From assembly GCA_025345505.1 (NCBI GenBank), contig JANVCC010000073.1:10326628-10390627 (forward strand): 64,000 bases of DNA, given 5' to 3'. Source of the stretch: Todiramphus chloris collaris (Eukaryota > Chordata > Aves > Coraciiformes > Alcedinidae). Shown here one piece after another: positions 41,185 through 52,019 of this stretch; position 1 is the stretch's first letter; each line of letters starts with the position of its first letter. Made by a program: the position numbers and the translations under genes. The notes under the pieces were generated by a model. The model had not been told where the DNA came from. It made no database searches and was given only the letters and a program-made list of their open reading frames with translations.

Positions 41185-41995
41185 ATCAAAATTCATTACC
41201 AAGGACCAGCTGTATCAGCCAAATGTTCAGAAGTCCACAGGGCCTGATGAGATTCATTCCAGAGTACTGAAGAAGATAGGGCATGTTATGGCAGGACCCC
41301 TCCTATCATGTACCAAAGATCTTGTGAGTCTGAGGAGGTCCCTGCTGACTGGAAGATAGCCATTCTTATTCCAATCTACAAAAAGAGCATGAGGGATGAC
41401 CCAGGAAACTACAGCAACTACAGCCCTGTTACTCTAACCTTAGTTCATGGAAAAATTATGGAGAAAATGATACTGAGTACAATTGAAAGGCATTTAAAGA
41501 AGAATGCACTCAACACACACAGTCAACAAGGGCTCATAAAGGGAAAGTGTTGTTTAATTAATTAATTTCTGTGATAAGGTCATCCACCTAGTGGATGAAG
41601 AGAAGGCAGTGGATATAGTTTTTCTGGATTTTAGTAAGGCATTGATACTGTCCCTCACATCATCCGTCTGGACAAATTGTTCTACTGTGGGATGAGTGGG
41701 TTCATGGTATGCTGGGAGAAGAACTGGATGAAGGGCAGGGCTCAAAGGCTTGTGGTGAACATCTGGCTGATGAGTTGTGACCAGAGGTATTTCTCAGGAT
41801 TCAATTCTGTGTCCAGTTCCATTCAATATTTATCAATGATCTAGGTGCAGGGGTTGAATGAACCATTAGCAGGTTTGTTGCTGGTACAAAACTGGGAGGT
41901 ACTGTTGAATCTTGAGGGACAGGATGCCTTGCCAAAGGATCTACATAGATTGAAGCATTGCACTATCATCAGTGATATGAAATCTAACAAGTTGA
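41185..41995 (+). mobile_element. CR1 (older, +), ORF2 reverse-transcriptase part
   Basis: This is a plus-strand CR1 covering the start of the reverse transcriptase to past motif C. The frame at 41308-41565 contains E-V-P-A-D-W-K, R-D-D-P-G-N-Y and a K-G-K-C-C-L-I segment matching the K-G-K-S-C-L-T block of better CR1 copies. Downstream, DNA encoding the D-F-S-K-A motif is readable at about 41627-41641 but frameshifted. A TATTTATCAATGATCTAG segment (about 41828-41845) corresponds to I-F-I-N-D-L. Many indels and stops make it a fossil. It is interrupted at 41996 by a minus-strand CR1 and resumes, after a loss of sequence, at about 42395. Confidence 0.9.
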
Positions 41996-42394
41996 CATAG
42001 AATAATAGAATCATAGATAGAATCATAGAATGCCCCGAGTTGGAAGGGACCTCCATAGGTCATTTAGTCCAAGTCCTCTGCAGTAAGCAGGGACATTCTC
42101 AACAAGATCAGGTTGCTCAGAGCCTCATCAAGCCTGACTTTGAATGTCTCCAGAGATAGGGCCTCCACCACCTCTCTGGGTAAACTGTTCCAGTGTTCCA
42201 CCACCCTCATAGTAAAGAACTTCTTCATAAAGTCCAATCTAAATTTACCCTTCTCTAGTTTAAAACCATTATGCTCATCCTATTGCTACATGTGCTTGTA
42301 AATGATCCCTCTCCAACTTTCTTCTAGGCCCCCTTCAGGTACTGGAAGGCTACTATAAGGTCTCCCCAGAGCCTTCTCTTTCCCTGGTTGAACA
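41996..42394 (-). mobile_element. CR1 3' end, nested (-) inside a (+) CR1
   Basis: The plus strand begins with repeated AATCATAG units (41996-42030), then the GAGTTGGAAGGGACCTCCA block, then ORF2 C-terminal sequence in reverse complement as far as CTGGTTGAACA near 42394. This is a CR1 3' end in minus orientation, about 400 bp long and 5'-truncated. CR1 sequence in plus orientation lies on both sides, which places this insertion after the host copy. Confidence 0.9.
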
Positions 42395-42640
42395 GAAGCA
42401 CCAGAAAAGGTTTAGACTGCACATTAGGAAGCATTTCTTTACCAAGATGGTGGTCAAACACTGGCACAGGCTTCCTAAAGAGATGGTTGATACCCCAGGC
42501 CTGTCAGTGTTTAAGAGGCATTTGGACAATGCTTTAATATGCTTTAATATTTGGTCAGTCCTGATTTGGTTTGGCAGTTGGACTAGATGATCATTGTAAC
42601 TCCCTTACAACTAAAATAGTCTGGTCTATTCTAGTCTATT
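42395..42640 (+). mobile_element. CR1 (older, +), 3' end resumed
   Basis: AGGTTTAGACTG...ATTAGGAAGCATTTCTTTACC, then CAAACACTGG..CAGGCTTCCTAAAGAGATGGTTGATACC and TTGGACTAGATGATCATTGTAACTCCCTTACAACT, is a plus-strand CR1 ORF2 end and 3' tail. It probably belongs with 41185-41995. Between the two parts the expected ORF2 C-terminal sequence (several hundred bp) is absent. A 10-bp unit GCTTTAATAT is duplicated in tandem at about 42533-42553. Confidence 0.85.
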
Positions 42641-44247
42641 GCCATTTTTCAGTGACTCTTGACAATTCTAAATTTCTAATATCTCAATCAAAACTTCAGT
42701 ATCTGGAAAATGTAGAGCAGTCTGTTTTGTTTTTTGTTCTTGCTTAAAATAAATTTGGTTTGGTTTCACATGATTTATAATTTTTAGTCTTTATGATCTC
42801 ATTTTGTTGTTTTGTTATTACACTGCAGATTCATTTCAAAGGTTCCTTTTAAGAAGAGATGTGGAATATCCAAATGATGCATCTGATTTTAGTCAAGCAG
42901 ATTATTATCCCTTTCCTTTTGAAGGAAGAGTGACAAAGAGTCAGCAGGCTGAATCAAACATAAAAATCATGTAATAGTCAACCTATTTATACTGGGACAA
43001 ATCTTGTGGATTTTGAGCACTTTTAAAGGGGATATGTAAATCATTACATTAGGAAAGTAGTAGTTATTGCTGGTACTTTCACTCTGAATGTATGCTTTAA
43101 TACCAATTCTGTGCACCTTTTTTGATTGTTTTACTCCCTAAAGGAAACGTCTATTTACATTTCTTTCCCCAACATGAAGATGGTATGTGCTTTCCTGGTT
43201 TTAATCATAGCTACTGAAATTTCACGGCTATACACATTGACTAAAACTACTAAGCTAAAACTACACGAATGAAGGAAAATTAAATTATTTCCCTCAGAAA
43301 TTACATCCAGGGCCAGAATATATCCAAGGCCAGTATGCTGATAAAAATTTGTAGTTAAATGTCACAATACAAATAATAACACAAAAGTAGTAATAATCCT
43401 GTTCTTCTGAAGTACATGAAGAGTCTGGTTTCCATGAAAACACAGTTGTGTTGGGGTTTTTTTTGATTGGTTGTTTGTTTATTATGTCAAGAATGTGCAT
43501 ATCTAGGTACCTTTCAATTCTTATGAGAGAAATAAGATATTATGACTTAGAAAGGGTTAGCAGATGGGAAAAAAGTATTTGCTCAGTGGCTGGCAATGGC
43601 TGCATTTGGTATTTGCAACGATTTCGGCAGCATCCCAGTATAGGTAATCCCAACAGTGACTATCATATAAATGTGTTGAGGTAGCAATGTAAGATCTATT
43701 CAGCCTATTTTAGAGAGCACTGTTAGATCTCTAATAGTTTCAGATTTTAATACAAGGTTTTATCTGTTTCATTGTAACTGTAAATTGTATCTACCATACA
43801 CACTGCATTTGTGTGTACACCAAATAATATCTCAGATTGGATTTCTACTAATTTAACCACTGTATTTAGGGACTGCATTGGTACAAATGGCTTTCTTCAT
43901 TCTTCTCTTTCCATCCATTCCTAATATCAATATAGTTTGCTAATGCTTCAGTGTAAAGTGATTATTCTGTAGTGGTGCTCCTGGATTTGATCTGTGATAG
44001 CTGGCTGCACATAAAAGCATTGTCTGTTATGTAATTACTCCAATTATTGGCATTTTTTTTTAATAGATATGTTTTTATTTTCAAATATTAGCTATTTAAT
44101 GGACCTATTTTGGCACAACAAGATTTCTTGCTTTAAAAATAAAAACCAGGGAACTATGTGAAATCTAGTTCTCTAACTGGCATTGAAAACATGGGACTGT
44201 GCAAGCATTCAAAAATAAGTAATTTTTTTTTTTCTTTTTTTTTTGAA
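42641..44247. other. AT-rich sequence between CR1 copies
   Basis: No coding or repeat signal is recognised. A T-rich tract (44221-44244) directly precedes the 5' truncation point of the next CR1. Confidence 0.55.
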
Positions 44248-45590
44248 AGATCATGGAGAACAGGTGAGGTGCCTGAGAACTGTAGGAAAGCCAATGTCAC
44301 TCCAGTCTTCAAAAAGGCCAAGAAGAAAGATCCTGGTAATTACAGACCACTCAGCCTCACCTCCATCCCTGGAAAGCTAATGGAGCAGCTCATTCTAGAG
44401 ATGTTATCTCAGCACATGGAAAAAAGAAGGTTATCAAGAGTAGCCAGCATGTATTTACTAAATGGAGGTCATCTGACTAATCTGATAGCCTTCTACGATG
44501 GTGTGACTGAATGGGTAGATGCTGGGAGAGCAGTAGAAGTTGTCTACCTTGTCTTCAGCAAGGTTTTAGACACTGCCTCTCATAACATCCTTGTGGGTAA
44601 GCTCAGGAAGTATGGGTTGGAAGAGCAGACAGCGAGATGGGTTGAGAACTGGCTCAGAGGGTTGTGATCAGTGGTGCAAAGTCCACCTGGTGATCTATAA
44701 GTAATGGTGATCCCCAGGGGTCTGTTCTGGGTCCAGTCTCATTCAAAATATTCATCAATGACCTGGATGAAGAGATGGAGTGTACCCTCAGTAAGTTTGC
44801 TGATGACACCAAACTGGGAGGAGTGGCTGATACACCAGAAGGTTGTGCTGCCATCCAGCAAGATCTGAACAGACTGGAAAGCTGGGCAAAGGCAAATCTA
44901 ATGGAGTTCAGCAAGAGTAAGTGTAGAGCCCTACACCTGGGGAGGAGCAACAGCATGTACTGTACAGGTTAGGTGTTGATCTGCTGGAAAGCAGCTCCAT
45001 GGAGAGGGACCTTGGTGTCCTGGTGGACAATAAGTTCTCCATGGGACAGAAATGTGTCCTTGTGGCCAGAAGGGCCAATGGTATCCTGAGGTGCATAAAG
45101 AAGAGTGTAGCCAGCAGGTTGAGAGAGATTCTCCTCCCTGTCTATTCTGGCCTAGTGGGACCACATCTGGAGAATTGTATTCAGTTCTGGTCTCCCCAGT
45201 TCAAGGGGACAGGGAAATACTCAAGAGAGTCCAACGGAGAGCTATGAGGATGATGAAGGGAGTGGAAGATCTCTCTCTTATGAGAAAAGGCTGAGAGCCC
45301 TGGGGCTGTTTAGCCTGAAGAAGAGAAGACTGAGAGGGGATCTTATTCATGTTTACAAATATCTGAAGGGTGGGTGTCAAGTAGAAGGAGCTAGTCTCTT
45401 TTCAGTTGTGCCCTGTGATAGGAAAAGACGTAATGGTAGCAAGGTGAAACACAGGAAATTCCACCTCAACATGAGGAAAAACTTCACTGTGAGAGTGACA
45501 GAGTACTGGAACAGGCTGCCCAGAGAGGCTGTGGAGTCTCCTTCTCTAATTTCAAGACCCGCCTGGATCTGTTCCTGTGTGGCCTGGCCT
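44248..45590 (+). pseudogene. CR1 ORF2 reverse transcriptase, broken
   Basis: The reverse-transcriptase polypeptide is split over several frames: an open stretch to 44667, another at 44775-44972, then 44999-45247 and 45052-45294, with stops between. Motif A reads Y-L-V-F-S-K-V-L-D where the family has an Asp two residues after Y, so the first catalytic aspartate is lost (V instead). Motif C (F-A-D-D) is intact. The protein would have made DNA from CR1 RNA by target-primed reverse transcription. It lacks the endonuclease domain because of 5' truncation. Confidence 0.88.
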
Positions 45591-45676
45591 GGGTGTTCCT
45601 GCGCTGGTAGATGGGTTGGACTTGATTATCTCCAGACGTCCCTTCCCACACCTACCATTCTATTATTCTGTGATTC
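44248..45676 (+). mobile_element. CR1 (+), 5'-truncated within reverse transcriptase
   Basis: This is a plus-strand CR1 of about 1.4 kb running from the N-terminal reverse-transcriptase region to the 3' octamer tail (TATTATTCTGTGATTC). Order seen: S-W-R-T-G-E-V-P and N-V-T-P-V-F-K-K at about 44250-44320, N-Y-R-P-L-S-L-T-S, the region of catalytic motif A, then F-A-D-D-T-K-L (about 44798-44818), the C-terminal ORF2 domain in shifting frames, and the 3' tail. It is the better preserved of the plus-strand copies but non-functional. The 5' end abuts a T-rich tract. Confidence 0.94.
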
Positions 45677-48600
45677 ATATTAACCCAAATAGAGTTAGTC
45701 TGTATCAAAGACTGCATAGGGGAATGTCATTAGTTTTCATATTTGTAAGAATCTCTTCATTATTTTCCTTTTTTTAAAAGGATACAATCATTTAACCAAA
45801 TATGAAAAGACCTGTGTAATGTATTTAGTTCCCTACGAAGGGAACCTCTTATGCCTTTGTTAATGCAAAAATTAAAACAAGCTAGTTCTAAGAAGCTCCA
45901 CGGATGAGTAGGTTAGGGGATATATAATCTTTCAGCTCTAAAGTTATAATTTGCTCTGGATGCTACAATCATCATCTGAAAGCCACCCACTAACTTCATG
46001 TCAACAGCAGCATTTGTTCAGAGCAGCTAACCAGTAACAAAGTTGTTCATACTTGTTCACATTAAACTACATTTTTTCCCCTGTTGCAATCTGTGGTTGT
46101 TTTCAAGGGGTCATTTTATGAGACTGTTCATTATGGAAATGCTCTATGTTCTATGGAGAACCTGAAAGGGCACAAATTTAGGGACAAGAAGAAATAATTT
46201 GCTGGCAACTTATGCAGACATAATTTCAGGTATATGAATGATAACTTAAGTTGAGCTATAATAATTGGCCTACAACACTTTTGTGGCAAAATTAATGCTG
46301 AAAAAAGCTACAAAGGTAAGATCATAGGGATACAAGATTCAGGGGGAAAATACTTCATCATCATCATGGGGAAAGAAGAAATACTCATCAGGGATTTGCA
46401 AAATGCATGTTTGTCTTACATCAGAAATCCCTGTGTTGCATCCATTTATACCTCCTCACACTTTCCAGTATACCCTGCAAGCTCAAGATATCATAAATTG
46501 TCCTAAGCAGGCTCCACAGTTCCTCCAGGTAAACACCCCTGAGTCCCCCTGCAGTAGGCGGTGACCAGAGCTACCACAGAAGATAAAAGTTTGACTCCTT
46601 ATGAAGAACCAAGCCCCAGAGTAGTATTATAAAGAGCTCATCTAAATGCAATAAGGTCACAGTGATGGTCAAATTGCTGAGGCTATTTTAAGCCAACAAT
46701 TTGAAGTCCATTTTCAAGCACCTCTACAGAGTCATGAATTTCCTCCAGCCTGTGATGTGTTCTTTCAGGATGAATGAAATGGAATATAAATACAACCTAG
46801 GGCTATTTTGGCTGCTTTGCTAGCAGTTTGTAGTCACAACTGATGGCAGCCTGGACCATGTTACCCTATGTAGTCCCTTTAAGCTTGCAACAATAATTCT
46901 TCCTAAGGCAGGATCTGGGGTGAAAATGTCAGACCATAATCACTGCTGAGACCATTCGTTCCTTAAGCAACTAACTTTTAATTCAGGCCTAGTGGGTAGT
47001 TTCAAATAGCTATATGCTCAAGAAAATCTTGACAGTTAGCAAGCTTCAAATGCCACATACTAAATAAGAAAAGCCAGATTTAGCCAGGACATATATGTAC
47101 CTTTCGAATCACTTCCCATTACCCCTTATGAGTCAATATTACCTTCAAGGTAATTGAATTCACTGTCTTGTCTTCCCTATTGATAAAAAAAAAAAAAAAA
47201 AATCTTCCTATGCAACACCTAATGGATGATCGCCTGAAATACATGCCTAAATAATTATCTGTCTAGGACACTCTTTCATACAGTGAGTCATCATTCACTG
47301 TCACTATAAAGGGCCTGTTCTAATTTTGAGACCCTTATTAGAATTAAAATCAAACAAAGAATATGCCTCTGAACACTAGTCCACCAGAACTGCATCAGTA
47401 ATTTTGTAAAGCAAGGAGAAAACAAAAACAGGTGTTCTGAAGCCACAAATCTAGAACATCTGAAATTTTCAGCACAGAGAAAAGTCAGAGTTCAAGACAC
47501 AGAACATTTGAGTTCGATCCTCTTGGAGGAATTTTCTCTCACTAATTGTCTGTAAGAAGAAGAGAAAAATACTGAGAACAGCAAATATGCAAAATATTGT
47601 ACTCCAATACAAACTTCAACAATACCTTCAGGGAAAGAACAGAATGTAAGTTACTAGATATAAGAAGCAATAGGGTTTTTTTATTATGATTATTATTGTT
47701 GTTGTGGAAGAGGAGGTAGGTTTGTGATTACAGGAGTTCTTAGAGGATACTTTACTGGTTCCTATGCAGACTAGCACAGAAGAAAAAAAGGTGGAAAATA
47801 ATCTAACAAGAATGCTGAGTAATTTCCAGCTTCCACAGACAGCTGAAGTCAGTCTCTCATATAGATTTTCTACTCTCTTTATTGGATTTATTTTAGAAGA
47901 CACATGTTGCAGACTAAAATTAGAAAAATAGCCCTTATAACAAGTAAAAACAGAGCTTAGTATGAGATTAGTCTCCAGAAGTCAAAGCCAGAGCAGGCTG
48001 TAGGAAGCAAACTAAAAACTTCTTTTTGAAAAAAAAAAAAAAATCGTAAAAAATATTTATTTCTTCAGAATATAACGGAGCAATGCAGAGAAAGGTTAGG
48101 GTACAATTACAGATGGTAAATGTGTGGGTTTCTGGCTTACACAGCAATTGTGAAAAAAGGAACTACACCAGCGTAGTTCTGAAAGTCAGTTTATACTAAA
48201 TATATGCAAGCTGCATAACCCAGTTTATATTTATGCTGCTGTTCTCATTGACTGGATTAATTGATTGCACAGAGCTTTACATAAGCACAGCTGCTCCTGC
48301 CACTAAAGTACCCATGAGAGCAGGCGGGACCTCCCTGCTCCTGTTGGGAGAAAACACACTGGTTCTTCTTTATCAGAGTATGCCTTGGCTTTACACTCAG
48401 CTGTAACTCAGAGGACACGATGGTCATTTACTCCTCAGTTCCCCCTGTTTAATCCCAGTGTGAGAAACCCTCCTGCTTAATGTCTGTTACACTAAGTTGT
48501 CTGCTATTTATCAAGAGTTTTCCCAATTTCCCATCACCTGCTGACTGTGGATCAAGAAAAAAACAAAAGAGAACTATCTCTACCCCCAAAACTATCACAC

Positions 48601-49278
48601 TTACGTCCCTGTCTCATGTCCCTGTGCAGGGCATTGATTTGAGGCTTGGCAGCCTTTGTTTCAGTGTCCCACACCTGTAACTCTTGTTTCACATCACTTC
48701 TTTGCTTACACTCATACCCTCTTCCTCAGCTGAAACCATCTTCTTTCCATCTCCAGAAGAGGTTAATGTCTATAAATAGTCAGTTAAATAGATACAGAAA
48801 TAATGGCTATGAAATACATAGCTTGGTTCCTGGAAAATAACGCTGTCTTTATTGTCTTTACACCTGCTCCTAATGTCTCTCTGCTTCCTCTTTGCATTTA
48901 AGCTTCCTGTGTGTGACCTCCATACATACAGACACCAAAAAAATATATTAAAGATTTAAATAAGTACAAGAAATTCGGGGAATCTCCCATGGATATTTAG
49001 CACTGCAGTGAATGACTGTCTCCTCTGTATCATATTGCAGATACTGACACAGCTCTACCATAGTTTTACCCTCAGAAATAAACATGTTTGTGTGTGATAT
49101 TTAGGGGGTATTGATGTATTGTAAAGCCTGTATCTGCTCCCAGCTGCCTGCAAAACAGCAGCAGGTCAGCAGTTTCCTATTTGCTGCCTGAACAACTTCT
49201 TACAGTTCCAGACATTTTCCTTCCCATTGAGAAACCTCTGCTCTGCTTTAACCACAAATACAGGAAAAGATGGGCTCA
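45677..49278. other. AT-rich sequence, no gene seen
   Basis: No gene or known repeat is recognised. Simple tracts include a CATCAT run (about 46356-46367), an A run (47187-47204), a TTA/TTG tract (about 47672-47704) and an A run (48029-48043). Frames in this region are short and show no homology that I recognise. Confidence 0.5.
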
Positions 49279-49761
49279 TGTTGTGCTTTAACCTCTGCTG
49301 GCAGCTCCCCTCATCCCTTCCACAGCCCCTCCTGTGGGATGGGAAGGAGAATCAGGAGGAAAAAAAAAAAAAAAGTGACACCCCATGGGTTGAGATACGG
49401 ACAGTTTTTGACAAATCAACACAAAGAGATAAGAAAACAACAGTACTATTGATAGTACTAATGAAATGATAGACAAAGCAAGTGATAGACGTTGGGAGGG
49501 TCTAACCTGTACCCAAGATCTTATTTTCCCTGCTCCAGCTGCACTGAAACTACACACTGAAATAAGTTGAAAATAGGTACCCCTGCCCTGGTCCAGCCCT
49601 CCACTTATATAGTGGGCATGACAACAGTATGGTGTCAAATATCCATCCCATTGGCTGGTTTGGTTGTTTATCCCAGCTACATTCCCTCCCATCTATGGCT
49701 CCTCCCAGCTGTTTGGTACTTGCTTATGCTACTTAACCCACATCAAACCAAACCCAGGACA
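49279..49761 (-). mobile_element. Solo LTR of an avian endogenous retrovirus (-)
   Basis: On the minus strand the block starts TGTCCTGGGTTTGG (at 49761) and ends ...GGTTAAAGCACAACA (at 49279), giving TG...CA ends. A TATATAAG box lies at 49611-49604 on the minus strand. Flanks are GCTCA (49274-49278) and GCCCA (49762-49766), a 5-bp duplication with one mismatch. Sequence near the downstream end (GGGTTGAGATACGGACAGTTTTTGAC on the plus strand) is of the kind seen in avian ERVL-like LTRs. An A15 tract (49361-49375) interrupts it. No internal viral genes adjoin it, so it is a solo LTR. Confidence 0.8.
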
Positions 49762-49766
49762 GCCCA

Positions 49767-51934
49767 TCGCTAGTGTTTGAGGGCTCTAGAAATGGTTAGC
49801 TGCAGTACAGAGGATGCCAGGTCTTGTGCACCAACACAGAGGTGTTGAGCTGGCTCTTTGCTTAGACACCTCATCTATGCCAAAGTGCGGAAAGGTGCCC
49901 TGGTGGGTTCTGCTGTCATCAGTTGCAGGATCAGGGAGTGGAGGGAGGTGGCCGTTCCTGGTGGCTCCCCCCATTCCAGTTCTTATAGCCATCCCACCCA
50001 GTCCCTCAGCAATCCCCTGCCCTGGAATTTCCATTTCAGAAACCCACCCACTCCATCAATCCTATCTAGTAGCAGCAGCCATCAGGGCCTCATCACCATG
50101 CCTGCCATGTTTAGCTTGGCCTTTTATGCTGAGCTGTTCTGCCATGAGCATGCTGCTGGGTCTCTGGTCTTCCTTCCCACCCTGAAGGACACAGGCTATA
50201 CCATAAGTGATTCTGCATGGGCTGCCTTCCTCAAGAAAAGTCATTATGTGACAGTTTATCCTGGTAGCAATTGCTACATCAATTAACAATCCTGATCAAC
50301 ATTTGTCTGTTGCATAAACACTCTCCCCTGCATGTTGCATGCAGAACTGCTCCTGTTGTGTGTGGCATCACGGCTGTGATGCTGACCTCTGTGGAACACC
50401 TGCTCAGGAGTTACTGTGGGTTACTGTACTCTGGCAAGAACAAAATGTCTTGCCTAGGACTTACAATTTTTTATATTGTGTTATGAGTGAGTTGTCTGCT
50501 CTATAGTCGCTGTTCTTCTGCATCAGTTGTCCCAAGTGTAACAGACAATACTTTATTATATTTTATACATGTATTACAAAATAGAGCAGTCAGTATTAGC
50601 TACTTTTTTTAACAAGATCCTTCTCTCATTGTTTCTTATGTTGTAAATCTGCCTTGTGTAGTAATTCAATGGGTACATGATGCCACCAGGGTCTTTGAGT
50701 CACTTCCTCTGATGGGCTCCTTTTGAAAGCTTCTATTACATTTTATATTAAAAAAAAAAAAATTAAAATCCTGATATATTTTTATTATAATCCAGACTAA
50801 TGTGAGATCCAGCTATCTCTGATTGTTACTAAACTGTGCTAGTTGCCACTTCTGCTGAAAGTTTTGTGAAGTTTCAGCAACTTCTGAGTCAGTCTGTAAC
50901 ATTTCTAGGCTTATGTGGAAATTGTGTTCAACTGACAATGAATGTGAATGCACAGCTTTGGGCAAAATGTGGCTATGTAAATGTATCTGCATTGACATTG
51001 AAGAAAAATGTCTAGTTTACTCCCTCATAAGGTCAGTTTGGTACAGCTGAAATATACAGCTATAAAAATGATGAGAAATTATTTTCCTTTAAATAAATGA
51101 AGATAAACATTATTTTTCTGTATTTTATGGATGGGTTAATTTTATCCTGTTATACTTCATCTGTACTCTGTCCTGTCTAGCACAGAAGTGGCAAAGAGAG
51201 TGCCATCTCGTGGATAAAGAAGACCTGTACTCAGAAAACACAGACACAGCTTTTCTCCATTGGTTTGAATGGAATCACTTACAGTGTACAAATATAACCC
51301 AATATAGCAAGCTGCACGCACAAGCATTTGGTGGGTTTTGATGCTCCTTCCCTTCTGATACACAGCAACAACCCTATTGGTAGTGTACCAGAGGGTAGGT
51401 AGAACCCAAATGTTTCCCTTGTGCATATTATTTTGAATTACAGTGGTGGTAATATGTAGTGGATATTTACTTGTTTGGTTTATTAATAGAGAACAACTTC
51501 CCATAGTGGAAAATGTACCATTTTTATCATAGTATGTTAATGATAATATTTTGGATGCCAGTAAAGATCAGTAACAACTTATATTTAGAGAGAGTCTGAA
51601 TGATTAAGAACACTCCTGTAGCTTATGTTTAAATCCAGTTTTGGAATAGAGACAAAATCAGTAATGCCTGCCTATTAATAGCTGATAACAAATTTAAGGC
51701 ATCCTTCTGTGCAATCTGTCCATAAATTAGTTGTAAAAAAAGAGATGAATTGCCATACCATAACATTCAACACTCTCTCTGAAGAGTCACAAACACACAG
51801 ATACATTTTTCTGTGCCCACTGAATGTTGGCCAGCTCCAGTTAATGGCTAAACTGTAAACTGGAATCTGATCCTCTGCTCAGATTTTGTCTGTGGTTGCA
51901 CCATGATCAGTACTATATTGGTTCTATGTCAGAT
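49767..51934. other. GC-richer block, then AT-rich sequence; no gene supported
   Basis: The first 520 bp (to about 50290) are distinctly less AT-rich and carry overlapping open frames on both strands, the longest being 142 codons on the plus strand at 49858-50286. I recognise no protein family in them, and the predicted peptide is low in conserved-domain character (long S/P-rich stretch). From 50290 to 51934 the DNA is AT-rich with no feature seen. The 115-codon minus-strand frame at 51157-51504 also shows no family resemblance. Confidence 0.45.
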
Positions 51935-52019
51935 CACAGAATCATGGAATCTTAGAATAGTTTGGGTTGCATGGGGCCATTGAAGGTCATCTAGTCCAAC
52001 CCCCCTGCAATAAGAAGGG

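Noticed and set aside
41185..42640. A single continuous CR1 with an internal inversion
   Set aside because: The minus-strand part begins with its own octamer tail at 41996, which marks an independent insertion end.
51157..51504. 115-codon minus-strand frame
   Set aside because: No recognisable family, no splice context and no composition shift; treated as chance.
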